Source: Pseudohalioglobus sediminis
Lineage (GTDB): Bacteria > Pseudomonadota > Gammaproteobacteria > Pseudomonadales > Halieaceae
Direction of reading: 5' to 3'
NCBI RefSeq assembly: GCF_008370495.1
Contig: NZ_VTUX01000011.1
Span: 108,635-172,634, forward strand
Length of the DNA: 64,000 nucleotides
Shown one piece after another: positions 25,036-32,182 of this stretch. The stretch's first letter is position 1, and each line of letters starts with the position of its first letter. The translations under genes and the position numbers were made by a program. The notes beneath the pieces are model-generated. The model was given only the letters and a program-made list of their open reading frames with translations. It was not told the DNA's origin and made no database searches.

Positions 25036-26388
25036 ATGGCTTCCGCTAGGGGTGAATTCACATCGCGCTTCGGCTTTGTCATGGCGGCAGCCGGATCTGC
25101 CGTGGGATTGGGCAACATATGGGGCTTCCCGACACAGGCGGCCAGTAATGGTGGCGCCGCCTTCCTGATCATCTACCTGGCACTGGCCTTTCTTCTTGCC
25201 TACCCGGCGTTGATGGCAGAGCTGATCCTGGGCCGCCACGCTCACGCCAATGCTGTGAACGCATTGCGCAAAATCTCTCCAGGCCCGCTATTTCGGCGAA
25301 TCGGTGTCAGTACAGGCATTGCCGGCTTCATCGTGGCCAGTCTTATCCTCAGTTTCTATGCAATCGTCGCCGGGTGGATGATTGCCTTTTGCCTGGCCTC
25401 GCTCAGCGCCCTGCTAGGCATGGACGAGGCATCAACCTGGCTGACATCGTTCAGTTTCACGCGCAACGTTATATTCATGCTTCTTTTCATGGGGCTGACC
25501 ATCGGTATCATTTCCGAGGGTGTCCGTGGTGGCATTGAGCGCTGGTCTGAACGGCTGATGCCGGCACTGCTGGTGACGCTGGTGCTGCTGGTGGTTTATG
25601 TGCTCACTCTCGACGGCGCCATGGAAGGACTCAAGGTCTACCTGCTGCCTGATTTCGAACGCGCCTTGTCTCCAAATCTCATTATCTCGGCACTGGGCGC
25701 CGCATTCTTCTCGCTGTCGCTCGGCGTCGGCACCATGCTGATCTATGGTTCCTATGTCTCGGATAAGGAGAACCTGCCGGTACTGGGCGGCATGGTCACC
25801 CTGGTAGACATCTCCATTGCTGTACTGGCCGGTTTTCTGGTTCTGCCGGCCATGTACGTCGCCCTGCACCAGGGCGTAGAAATCTTTACGGCAACCGGAG
25901 AACTGATCTCGGAAGACACATTGATATTCACTGTATTGCCACAGCTCTTCAGCACCATGGGCTTCACCGGCATCATCGTGGGTTTCACGTTTTTCTTCCT
26001 GATGAGCATTGCCGCACTCACTTCATCGATCTCCATGCTTGAAGTACCTGTCGCCTACACCATAGAAGAACACGGGATCAGCCGGAAGCGCGCGGTCTGG
26101 GTGATAGGTGGAGTGATCGCCGTTGTAAGCACGGTTATTCTGCTGAATTTCGCTGAGCTGTTTGGCCTGGTCATAGCCGCGACCACGCGCTACAGCCAGC
26201 CTATCCTGGGCTTCATGTTTTGCATCTACGCGGGCTGGGTAATTGACCGCAACGCATTGCTTCAGGAACTGAAGAAGGGAAATCCGGGTATTGAACAGGG
26301 CCTGTTCTGGAAAATCTGGCCGTGGTACGTGAAAGTTGTGTGCCCGCTGATCATCCTGGCAATCTTTGCGCAAACACTGTTTGGCTAG
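25036..26388 (+). CDS. sodium:neurotransmitter symporter (SNF) family transporter
   Basis: A 450-residue transporter with about 12 hydrophobic segments. The start FTSRFGFVMAAAGSAVGLGNIWGFPTQAASNGGAAFLIIYL is the first helix of the LeuT/SNF family with its conserved GNIWRFP-type unwound region (GNIWGFP here). A second conserved block is SLILSFYAIVAGWMIAFCLAS. Members import amino acids or related compounds with Na+. The substrate is not predictable. The Gly for Arg change in GNIWRFP alters the extracellular-gate position equivalent to LeuT Arg30 and is worth noting. It converges on the LEA lipoprotein with two bases between. Confidence 0.93.
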   Translation: MASARGEFTSRFGFVMAAAGSAVGLGNIWGFPTQAASNGGAAFLIIYLALAFLLAYPALMAELILGRHAHANAVNALRKISPGPLFRRIGVSTGIAGFIVASLILSFYAIVAGWMIAFCLASLSALLGMDEASTWLTSFSFTRNVIFMLLFMGLTIGIISEGVRGGIERWSERLMPALLVTLVLLVVYVLTLDGAMEGLKVYLLPDFERALSPNLIISALGAAFFSLSLGVGTMLIYGSYVSDKENLPVLGGMVTLVDISIAVLAGFLVLPAMYVALHQGVEIFTATGELISEDTLIFTVLPQLFSTMGFTGIIVGFTFFFLMSIAALTSSISMLEVPVAYTIEEHGISRKRAVWVIGGVIAVVSTVILLNFAELFGLVIAATTRYSQPILGFMFCIYAGWVIDRNALLQELKKGNPGIEQGLFWKIWPWYVKVVCPLIILAIFAQTLFG

Positions 26389-26390
26389 CG

Positions 26391-26846
26391 CTACCTCAGC
26401 TTGATTGAACCCGTTTCCTCTACCCGCTGGGTGGGTACGAAACCGGTGAAATCGATCTTGCCCAGAAACCGGTACTCCAGTGTATCGCTGGGCTGCATAC
26501 CCAGCTCGGCCAGCAACTTGAGCATCTGAAACAGTTGCAGCCCCGCCTCCAGCGTTACCACTTCTTCCGAATAGGCTGCCAGCGGCGGCACGTCATTGGT
26601 TACACCGCTGATAAGTTCCTGCCCCTGTATTTCAACGCTGTAACTGATGCCGGCTATATCAAAGGATTGCTTGTTGGGGTTGGCGATACGCAGCTTGATC
26701 TCGAAGCGCGGCGCGGCGCCTTCTGCAGGTAGCGCCTTGAAGCTTTCAAGGCTTACTTTGGGGGGATCTATTTCAGGTTGCAACGCGGCACAACTCGCGA
26801 GCAAAAAGACGAGGCAAAGCCACATCATCGGGCGTAAGAAACTCAT
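26391..26846 (-). CDS. LEA type 2 family lipoprotein
   Basis: A 151-residue lipoprotein. The signal peptide MSFLRPMMWLCLVFLLASCAALQP has the lipobox LASC, with Cys19 as the acylated residue and Ala at +2 favouring outer-membrane sorting. The mature part, with PPKVSLESFKALPAEGAAPRFEIKLRIANPNKQSFDIAGISYSVEIQGQELISG, is the WHy/LEA-2 beta domain (IANPN being typical). The ATG at 26846 has AGAGGG upstream and lies inside the stop of the preceding 53-residue ORF (ATGA overlap). Such proteins are linked to desiccation or envelope stress; the exact job is unknown. Confidence 0.88.
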   Translation of the reverse strand: MSFLRPMMWLCLVFLLASCAALQPEIDPPKVSLESFKALPAEGAAPRFEIKLRIANPNKQSFDIAGISYSVEIQGQELISGVTNDVPPLAAYSEEVVTLEAGLQLFQMLKLLAELGMQPSDTLEYRFLGKIDFTGFVPTQRVEETGSIKLR

Positions 26847-27004
26847 GAAGTCTTCCCTCTGGAATAAAAGAACACGCCATAGCCCAGGCTGCCCGCAGCA
26901 AACACCAGTGCGACCCAGTCCCCTGTGCGCTGATACATCCAGGCGCTGAACAAAAACATACTTGCGGTCAAAACCAGGCCAATCGCCCGTGCAGCCGGCG
27001 TCAC
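26843..27004 (-). CDS. 53-residue two-helix membrane protein
   Basis: Found by translating the region upstream of the lipoprotein gene. It starts at GTG 27004, seven bases after GGGAG, and ends with TGA at 26843, overlapping the lipoprotein ATG by four bases. The product reads MTPAARAIGLVLTASMFLFS, AWMYQRTGDWVALVFAAGSL, GYGVFFYSRGKTS: two hydrophobic helices joined by a short polar turn. The good ribosome site and stop/start overlap argue that it is real and translationally coupled to the lipoprotein. I know no named family for it. Confidence 0.65.
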   Translation of the reverse strand: MTPAARAIGLVLTASMFLFSAWMYQRTGDWVALVFAAGSLGYGVFFYSRGKTS

Positions 27005-27307
27005 GATTTTCTCCCGGGCAGCTTAATCGCCCAACTGTGATAATAGACATCCAGAGTCTATCCTGAATACGCGACAAACAATAGTTGTCGTGCGAGACAG
27101 CCGCCAGAGCACTTTATGCGCTTCACCTTTCCCAGTTGAGTCCTCGCACAAGGCGAGCCTGTAGTGATACCACCCAGCGGCCACCTCGACCCAAAAACTG
27201 CGAGACAGCACCAGCTCAGCTCTGCGCTGCGATTGCTACTGCCAGCGCTGATCAGTGCTATATTGTTTAGTAACGAGTCATAACGCTTCGCAATAGGGGT
27301 CACTGCA
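27005..27307. other. non-coding stretch between divergent genes
   Basis: About 300 bases between the 53-residue ORF (minus) and the GNAT-like gene (plus). It should contain promoters in both directions. The only structure seen is an inverted repeat CGACAA-(7)-TTGTCG at 27072-27090. No convincing ORF or RNA gene. Confidence 0.45.
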
Positions 27308-27931
27308 ATGCAAGCGGGCAAAATAAAAGACGCATTGAAGCACGGGGTTTTATTCTACGAAGTACAAAAAAAGTTCAGCAAGCTTGGCATCAATCTCGAA
27401 GTGTTCTACCTAGTCAGCGAAGGCGACTTCGAAGCCCCGCCTGAGTGGTCCGAGCGTTTCGAGGCCTATACCTCATGCATTTTGCGACGCGACGAAATGG
27501 AAGTCATCGCTGCGGACCACCCGTGGGATAACCTGGCTGGTTTAAGGCGACGTTGTGACCTGGGTCACATTTGCATTGGACTCAAGCATGGTAACGACGT
27601 GGTAGCCTTCACCTGGGCGGACCTCAAGGAATGCAATCACGCGCCACTTCGGTTCGACCTTAGCGAGAACGAAGCCTATCTATATGACGCCTTCACCATA
27701 CCCAGCTTTCGCGGTAAAAGCCTGGCGCCGTTTATGCGGGAACGCTGCTACTCGCATCTTCGCACCCTCGGCCGCGATCGCTACTACAGCATTTCTGCGT
27801 ATTTCAACAAGCCCTCGATTCAATTCAAAGAGAAACTCAATGCCAGCTTTGACAAGCTTTACTTCAGCGTTGGCAGAAACTCAGGAAGCACACGTACGTT
27901 CAAGCTCCGCGAGTACCGACCTCCAACGTAG
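27308..27931 (+). CDS. GNAT-like acetyltransferase-fold protein
   Basis: A 207-residue cytoplasmic protein of uncertain family. The C-terminal half looks like the GNAT fold: GHICIGLKHGNDVVAFTWADL would be strands 2-3, YLYDAFTIPSFRGKSLAPFMRERCYSHLRTLG would be strand 4 and the acetyl-CoA loop (a weak R/Q-x-x-G-x-G/A equivalent, RGKSLA), and YYSISAYFNKPSIQFKEKLNASF would be strand 5 and the last helix. The N-terminal 75 residues are unlike known domains. It stands alone, with about 50 bases to the next plus-strand gene. Similar proteins lie in polysaccharide and lipid loci, but nothing here supports that. Confidence 0.68.
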   Translation: MQAGKIKDALKHGVLFYEVQKKFSKLGINLEVFYLVSEGDFEAPPEWSERFEAYTSCILRRDEMEVIAADHPWDNLAGLRRRCDLGHICIGLKHGNDVVAFTWADLKECNHAPLRFDLSENEAYLYDAFTIPSFRGKSLAPFMRERCYSHLRTLGRDRYYSISAYFNKPSIQFKEKLNASFDKLYFSVGRNSGSTRTFKLREYRPPT

Positions 27932-27979
27932 AGGCCGCACATGGCAGTGAACAGGAAAAACGGCTAGAAGGAACTAGAT

Positions 27980-28978
27980 ATGAAAATTGCCATTGTCGGC
28001 GCTGGCGCAATGGGCGTACTGCTGGGCGTCAAACTTGCAGATGCAGGGCATACCGTCAGTTTTATCGACCAACCCGAACAGGTACGCGCCGCGAGGGAAA
28101 AGGGTTTGACACTCACCTCAGCAGACGCAACGCAACAGCGTATAGACAAGCCGACGATTACAGCAGACCCGGCGGACCTTGGCGAGCAGGACCTGGTAAT
28201 ACTCGCAGTGAAAGCACATCACATCGCCAGCGCTGCCCCGATGCTTGCGCCGCTGCTGGACGAGGACACCCCGGTACTGACACTGCAAAACGGCCTTCCC
28301 TGGTGGTATTTCTATCGCCATGGTGGCCCATTTGAAGGCACCCTGCTCAGAAGCCTGGATCCTGAGGGAGCGATCTCTGCGTGCATCGATACCGCGAGAA
28401 TCATTGGCTGCACCGCCTACCCCGCAGCCGAAGTGACGGCGCCAGGTGTGGTGCACCATGTAGAAGGAAATCGATTCACGCTGGGAGAACTCGATGGCAG
28501 CGAGAGCGAGCGCTGTCGCACAATAGCCGACGCCTTGATCTCAGCGGGCTTCAAGTCTTATGTCATAGACGACATCCGCGCTGAACTCTGGCTCAAGGCA
28601 TGGGGGGCACTGTCTTTCAATCCAATCAGCGCACTCACCCATGCCACCATGGAGGATATCTGCAGGGCACCCCATACTCGATGGCTGGCTGCGGAACTGA
28701 TGCGTGAGGCACAGGCCATTGCCGATAAACTGGGTATTACCTTCAGGCATACCATCGACAAGCGCCTCGAGGGTGCAGAAAAAGTCGGGCCGCACAAAAC
28801 GTCCATGCTGCAGGACGTGGAAAAAGGCTATGCGCTGGAAGTCGAGGCGCTGGTGGGTTCCGTGCTCGAACTGGCGGAACTGACCAACACGCCGGCCCCT
28901 CTGATCCGCAGCATCTACGCCTGCTGCAAACTACTCGATGATCAATTGCCGCTGACGGCACCGGGAACTGATCAGTAG
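27980..28978 (+). CDS. 2-dehydropantoate 2-reductase family protein
   Basis: A 332-residue NADPH-dependent ketopantoate reductase-like enzyme. The Rossmann motif GAGAMG opens the protein (KIAIVGAGAMGVLLGVKLADAG). VILAVKAHH and TLQNGLPWW correspond to conserved PanE motifs (KxxQ and QNG). The C-terminal domain has ELWLKAWGALSFNPISALTHATMEDIC and HKTSMLQDVEKGYALEVEALVGSVLELA, where LQD and E are the usual substrate contacts. PanE makes pantoate for CoA; the QNGLPWWYF variant is common in paralogues with other substrates, so panE is not assigned. Confidence 0.9.
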   Translation: MKIAIVGAGAMGVLLGVKLADAGHTVSFIDQPEQVRAAREKGLTLTSADATQQRIDKPTITADPADLGEQDLVILAVKAHHIASAAPMLAPLLDEDTPVLTLQNGLPWWYFYRHGGPFEGTLLRSLDPEGAISACIDTARIIGCTAYPAAEVTAPGVVHHVEGNRFTLGELDGSESERCRTIADALISAGFKSYVIDDIRAELWLKAWGALSFNPISALTHATMEDICRAPHTRWLAAELMREAQAIADKLGITFRHTIDKRLEGAEKVGPHKTSMLQDVEKGYALEVEALVGSVLELAELTNTPAPLIRSIYACCKLLDDQLPLTAPGTDQ

Positions 28979-29210
28979 CCAGCCTCGGCGCCCATCACGA
29001 CACCACCAGCAGGCGCCTCACGGCTCGGTTACCGGGCGAGCAAATAATTGATATTTTACTTTATTTATATGCTACAACTTATTGTTATTTATAATTTTAA
29101 TTTTTTCTTAAACGTTGATAAAGACACGCCTCTGGTGGCCGCAACCCGTATGCGATAATGTTCTTGATCAAGCACCTGAACACAGCGACACAACACGGGA
29201 GAGCAGCTGA

Positions 29211-30188
29211 ATGCCAGCACAGGATGTAACAGGCAACGACGCCAACAAACCCCTTATCGGTATCGGTTCCTGCCTTGCTGGCAACGCCGTGCGCTACAAC
29301 GGGCAGACCAAGGCCCCCAATCAACATGTGCGCGCCCTCTGTGAGACCTTCAACGCGCGCGCTTTTTGCCCTGAAATGGGCATCGGCCTGGGTGTACCGC
29401 GCCCTCCAATTCATCTCGTTGGCAGTGAATCCTCGGTAAGGCTCGTGGATGTAGAGACCCACACACAGGATCATACCGAGGCAGTACGCGACTATGCGCG
29501 CAATGTATTACGACAGGCACCGGAGCTCTCCGGGTATATCCTGGTCAAGGCCAGCCCCAGTTGCGGATACGATCGGGTGAAACGCTTCAATGAGAAAGGC
29601 AATCTCGCCGCCTATGACCAACGTGGTATTTTCGCGGCTGCGCTCGCTGAGTTCGACCCCCTGTTACCGCTGGAGGATGACGGCCGCCTCAATGATCCTT
29701 CGCTGCGGGAAAGCTTCGTCAGCCGTGTCTACACCTATCACCAGTGGCAATTATTGCTGTCTGAGGGTCTCACCGCTGCCGGCCTGGTCGCGTTTTACAG
29801 CCGCTACAAGTACCTGGCCATGGCCCATCATGTACCGAGCTACAAGAGCCTGGGTCGCATGGTAGCCAACGCGGGCAAGGAAGACCTCAATCAACTCGGG
29901 GACCAGTTTATCAGCACATTGATGGCGGCACTCACTCAACGAGCAACACGCCGTTCCCACAGCAACGTCCTGTTCCATCTTGCGGGATACCTCAAGCGGC
30001 AACTGGGTCCTGCGGAGCGTCAGCGTCTGAGCGAGCTGATAGACCAATACCGCACCGGCTTGGTGCCACTGGTGGTCCCGGTCACCATGCTCAAGCACCA
30101 TTTCGCCAACAACCCTAACGCCTATATCGAACAGCAGACCTTCCTGTCACCCTACCCCGATGAACTGAAGTTGCGAAATCTGGTTTAG
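29211..30188 (+). CDS. DUF523-DUF1722 fusion protein (YbgA-type)
   Basis: A 325-residue two-domain protein. Residues about 14-160 are DUF523, with GIGSCLAGNAVRYNG at the start, FCPEMGIGLGVPRPPIHL, and KASPSCGYDRVK, whose cysteines may bind metal. Residues about 185-310 are DUF1722 (YbgA), with YTYHQWQLLLSEG, LVAFYSRYKYLAMAHHVPSYKSLGRMVA and ANNPNAYIEQQTFLSPYPDEL. The fusion is common in gammaproteobacteria, often near photolyase or thiouridine genes. It may act on tRNA or thiol chemistry, but this is unproven. An AT-rich 60-base stretch lies upstream. Confidence 0.92.
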   Translation: MPAQDVTGNDANKPLIGIGSCLAGNAVRYNGQTKAPNQHVRALCETFNARAFCPEMGIGLGVPRPPIHLVGSESSVRLVDVETHTQDHTEAVRDYARNVLRQAPELSGYILVKASPSCGYDRVKRFNEKGNLAAYDQRGIFAAALAEFDPLLPLEDDGRLNDPSLRESFVSRVYTYHQWQLLLSEGLTAAGLVAFYSRYKYLAMAHHVPSYKSLGRMVANAGKEDLNQLGDQFISTLMAALTQRATRRSHSNVLFHLAGYLKRQLGPAERQRLSELIDQYRTGLVPLVVPVTMLKHHFANNPNAYIEQQTFLSPYPDELKLRNLV

Positions 30189-30221
30189 CCCTAGGTGTGA
30201 AGGCCGGAGTGCCGGCCTCAT

Positions 30222-30674
30222 TCAGGCAATGGCCTGCATACGCTTTCGGTAATCCCAGCTGAAGAAGCGGCAGACCTCGATACGAATGAGTACTTCATCA
30301 TGACTGCGAGACAACAGCCACTCAGCGAGCCCCTCATTGCTGCGGCCCAGGTAATTCTCGATCAATTGCCGCAGCGTCTCCGCACCACCCTCGCCTGAGA
30401 GTTCAGCCACGCCCTGCCCCCGCACGCCGTAATACGGCGGCTCGTTGGTGGACACCTCAAAGCCTACCCTCCCATAGTCGCGCAACAGGCGCACCAGGGA
30501 TGAATCCTTATGGGAAGCGCAGTAGAAGGCGCCATCTGCGTAGCGGAACCACACCGATACGACACGAGGAAACCCGTCACCGCCTATGCAGGCTATGCGC
30601 ACCGGTATGCGCACATCCTGAAGGTATTGATCGATTTCCCTGCGGCGCCAGGGGCCGTTGATCTTTATATCCAT
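30222..30674 (-). CDS. pyridoxamine 5'-phosphate oxidase-fold protein
   Basis: A 150-residue flavin-reductase-like split-barrel protein: RREIDQYLQDVRIPVRIACIGGDGFPRVVSVWFRYADGAFYCASHKDSSLVRLLRDYGRVGFEVSTNEPPYYGVRGQGVAEL. This is the general PNPOx-like fold that binds FMN, F420 or heme. The ATG at 30674 is chosen because AAGGA precedes it at eight bases; upstream starts run into the tRNA-Cys tail region. The specific cofactor and substrate are unknown. Confidence 0.86.
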   Translation of the reverse strand: MDIKINGPWRRREIDQYLQDVRIPVRIACIGGDGFPRVVSVWFRYADGAFYCASHKDSSLVRLLRDYGRVGFEVSTNEPPYYGVRGQGVAELSGEGGAETLRQLIENYLGRSNEGLAEWLLSRSHDEVLIRIEVCRFFSWDYRKRMQAIA

Positions 30675-30796
30675 CCGAATTCCTTGCGGTATACCTGTAG
30701 CTACGAACAAGTCGCGGTGCCGGATTGCCGATCCACTGCCTACCGACGCGACCGCATCAGTTTGCACGGCAATGAACGACATGATCAAGTGCTATC

Positions 30797-30938
30797 TGGG
30801 ATGAAGCCTGTGCAAGGACGCGTGCGATCGCCGCGCCAGGATCTATCGTTTGGGAAATGGAGGCTCGGGTCGGAATCGACGCTCCGACGTATCGGCCGGC
30901 GTGCACTCTTATCGCGCTGGGATCTGTCTTTTGTGAAA
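30797..30938 (-). repeat. tandem repeat carrying the tRNA-Cys 3' end
   Basis: Directly downstream of tRNA-Cys (minus strand), an 81-bp unit (30858-30938) ends with about 21 bases identical to the tRNA 3' end including CCA. A second, partial unit (to about 30797) repeats the beginning of the spacer (TTTCCCAAACGATAGATCC versus TTTCACAAAAGACAGATCC). Confidence 0.88.
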
Positions 30939-31012
30939 TGGAGGCTCGGGTCGGAATCGAACCGGCGTACACGGAGTTGCAGTCCGCTGCATAACCACTC
31001 TGCCACCGAGCC
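30939..31012 (-). tRNA. tRNA-Cys (anticodon GCA)
   Basis: A 74-base tRNA with encoded CCA. The acceptor arms GGCTCGG and CCGAGCC pair perfectly and the anticodon loop contains GCA between CGGA and TCCG stems. The T-arm GCCGG-TTCGATT-CCGAC has one C-A mismatch in the stem, unlike the Gly and Leu tRNAs here. It lies 87 bases after tRNA-Gly on the same strand. Confidence 0.95.
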
Positions 31013-31099
31013 TTGGGAAAGAGTGAAAAACGGCCCTGGGTTCCCTGGCCACTTCAAACTCCATTTCCGTTTCCGTTGTTGCTGTAGGAAAGGGAAAAT

Positions 31100-31175
31100 T
31101 GGAGCGGGAAACCGGGTTCGAACCGGCGACCTCAACCTTGGCAAGGTTGCGCTCTACCAACTGAGCTATTCCCGC
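31100..31175 (-). tRNA. tRNA-Gly (anticodon GCC)
   Basis: A 76-base tRNA with encoded CCA. Acceptor GCGGGAA/TTCCCGC, D-loop AGTTGGTAGAG, anticodon stem-loop CAACC-TTGCCAA-GGTTG (GCC) and T-loop TTCGAAC are all standard. It starts 12 bases after the TAAAAT element of the nearest promoter. Confidence 0.97.
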
Positions 31176-31187
31176 TATGTGCTGCGT

Positions 31188-31216
31188 ATTTTACTCCACC
31201 GCCGTGGTCGCCGGAA
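31188..31216 (-). promoter_or_regulatory. promoter of tRNA-Gly (proximal)
   Basis: Minus strand TTCCGG, 17 bases, TAAAAT. Start of transcription would be about five bases before the tRNA 5' end. Confidence 0.6.
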
Positions 31217-31295
31217 CCGTCGAGGCTTCGCGCCCCGCCTCAACCTCGTCAAGGTTGCGCTCTACCAACTGAGCTATTCCCGCTATGTGCTGCGT

Positions 31296-31324
31296 ATTTT
31301 ACTCCACCGCCGTGGGCGCCGGAA
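31296..31324 (-). promoter_or_regulatory. promoter of tRNA half unit (middle)
   Basis: Copy of the proximal element: TTCCGG, 17 bases, TAAAAT, exactly 108 bp upstream. Confidence 0.55.
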
Positions 31325-31403
31325 CCGTCGAGGCTTCGCGCCCCGCCTCAACCTCGTCAAGGTTGCGCTCTACCAACTGAGCTATTCCCGCTATGTGCTG
31401 CGT

Positions 31404-31432
31404 AGTGTACTCCACCGCCGTGGCTCTCGGAA
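31404..31432 (-). promoter_or_regulatory. promoter of tRNA half unit (distal)
   Basis: Diverged copy: TTCCGA, 17 bases, TACACT. Likely the original upstream end of the array. Confidence 0.5.
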
Positions 31433-31449
31433 CCTGCTGAACAGTGCGC

Positions 31450-31500
31450 TGTGTCAAAAAAAACCCGAAACGTGCGCTCTGTCACGCTAAAAATTCGGGC
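31450..31500 (-). terminator. weak terminator after pgsA
   Basis: On the minus strand CCCGAA and TTCGGG (6 bp) enclose a loop of about 30 bases and are followed by eight T. It sits about 110 bases after the pgsA stop, just before the tRNA promoters. Confidence 0.5.
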
Positions 31501-31606
31501 TCTTTGACATGCTCTGTAAAGCAGCATGTGCTCGAGAGGCGCCTATTTTATGCACCGGGCGCACGGTGTCAACTGATAATGCAAAAATATCCCGCAAGCA
31601 CCTGAA

Positions 31607-32179
31607 TTAAAAAGAGTTATCGCGCTCTTTCATCACCGCCCAGGCGGCTTGTAGGTAGATGAACATGGACCACAGGGTTAATACCGCCGCCACGTACAGT
31701 ACAACGTAGCTAAGGGCCAGCAGCCACCCTGCGTCCAGGTCGGGATTAATCGCCAACAGCGCGGTAATGGCGACCATCTGGAAAGCCGTTTTGACCTTGC
31801 CCACGTAGGAGACCGCGACGGAAGTGCGTTCGCCCAGCTCGGCCATCCATTCCCGCAAGGCAGACACGACGATCTCGCGACCAATAATGACGCAGGCAGC
31901 CAGGGTGAGCAATTGAGTGTCATGCCGCTCTACCAGCAGCACCAGGGCAACTGCCACCATGAGCTTATCTGCCACCGGATCGAGGAAAGCGCCAAACGCT
32001 GTGGTCTGGCCGAGTCTCCGCGCCAGGTAGCCATCAAACCAGTCGGTCACCGCAGCGGCCGCAAATACCCCCGCTGCTACCACCAAGTGATTGGCAAATG
32101 GCAGGTAGAACACCACAACCAGTACCGGAATCAGGCAAATTCGCAGCAACGTCAGCGCATTGGGAATATTAATCCTCAC
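31607..32179 (-). CDS. pgsA: CDP-diacylglycerol-glycerol-3-phosphate 3-phosphatidyltransferase
   Basis: A 190-residue inner-membrane enzyme that makes phosphatidylglycerophosphate, the committed step to phosphatidylglycerol. It begins MRINIPNALTLLRICLIPVLVV, and the CDP-alcohol phosphotransferase motif DG-x2-AR-x8-G-x3-D-x3-D is seen in DWFDGYLARRLGQTTAFGAFLDPVADK. Four to five membrane helices follow. The start is GTG 32179 behind AGGAAG, three bases after the uvrC stop; uvrC-pgsA is a common gammaproteobacterial pair. Confidence 0.96.
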   Translation of the reverse strand: MRINIPNALTLLRICLIPVLVVVFYLPFANHLVVAAGVFAAAAVTDWFDGYLARRLGQTTAFGAFLDPVADKLMVAVALVLLVERHDTQLLTLAACVIIGREIVVSALREWMAELGERTSVAVSYVGKVKTAFQMVAITALLAINPDLDAGWLLALSYVVLYVAAVLTLWSMFIYLQAAWAVMKERDNSF

Positions 32180-32182
32180 TCC

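Larger units (their letters stand above)
31176..31391 (-). repeat. two tandem 108-bp units, each a promoter plus tRNA-Gly 5' half
   Basis: Upstream of tRNA-Gly two units (31176-31283 and 31284-31391) differ at one base by eye. Each contains, in minus-strand order, the first 43 or so bases of the tRNA (acceptor 5' arm, D-arm, anticodon arm), a GC-rich hairpin tail, and the promoter for the next unit. Their anticodon loop is TTGACGA, reading GAC, not GCC. They lack a T-arm and an acceptor 3' arm, so they cannot fold into a full tRNA. Confidence 0.92.

Noticed and set aside
30199..30219. Terminator after the ybgA homologue
   Set aside because: A GGCCGG/CCGGCC hairpin is present but there is no T-run on either strand.
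21309..31391. CRISPR array
   Set aside because: The tandem repeats at the tRNA genes are contiguous, contain tRNA ends and lack unique spacers; no cas genes are present.
30510..31490. 326-codon plus-strand frame over the tRNA cluster
   Set aside because: It translates tRNA genes and their repeats on the wrong strand; its internal peptide repeats simply reflect the DNA repeats.
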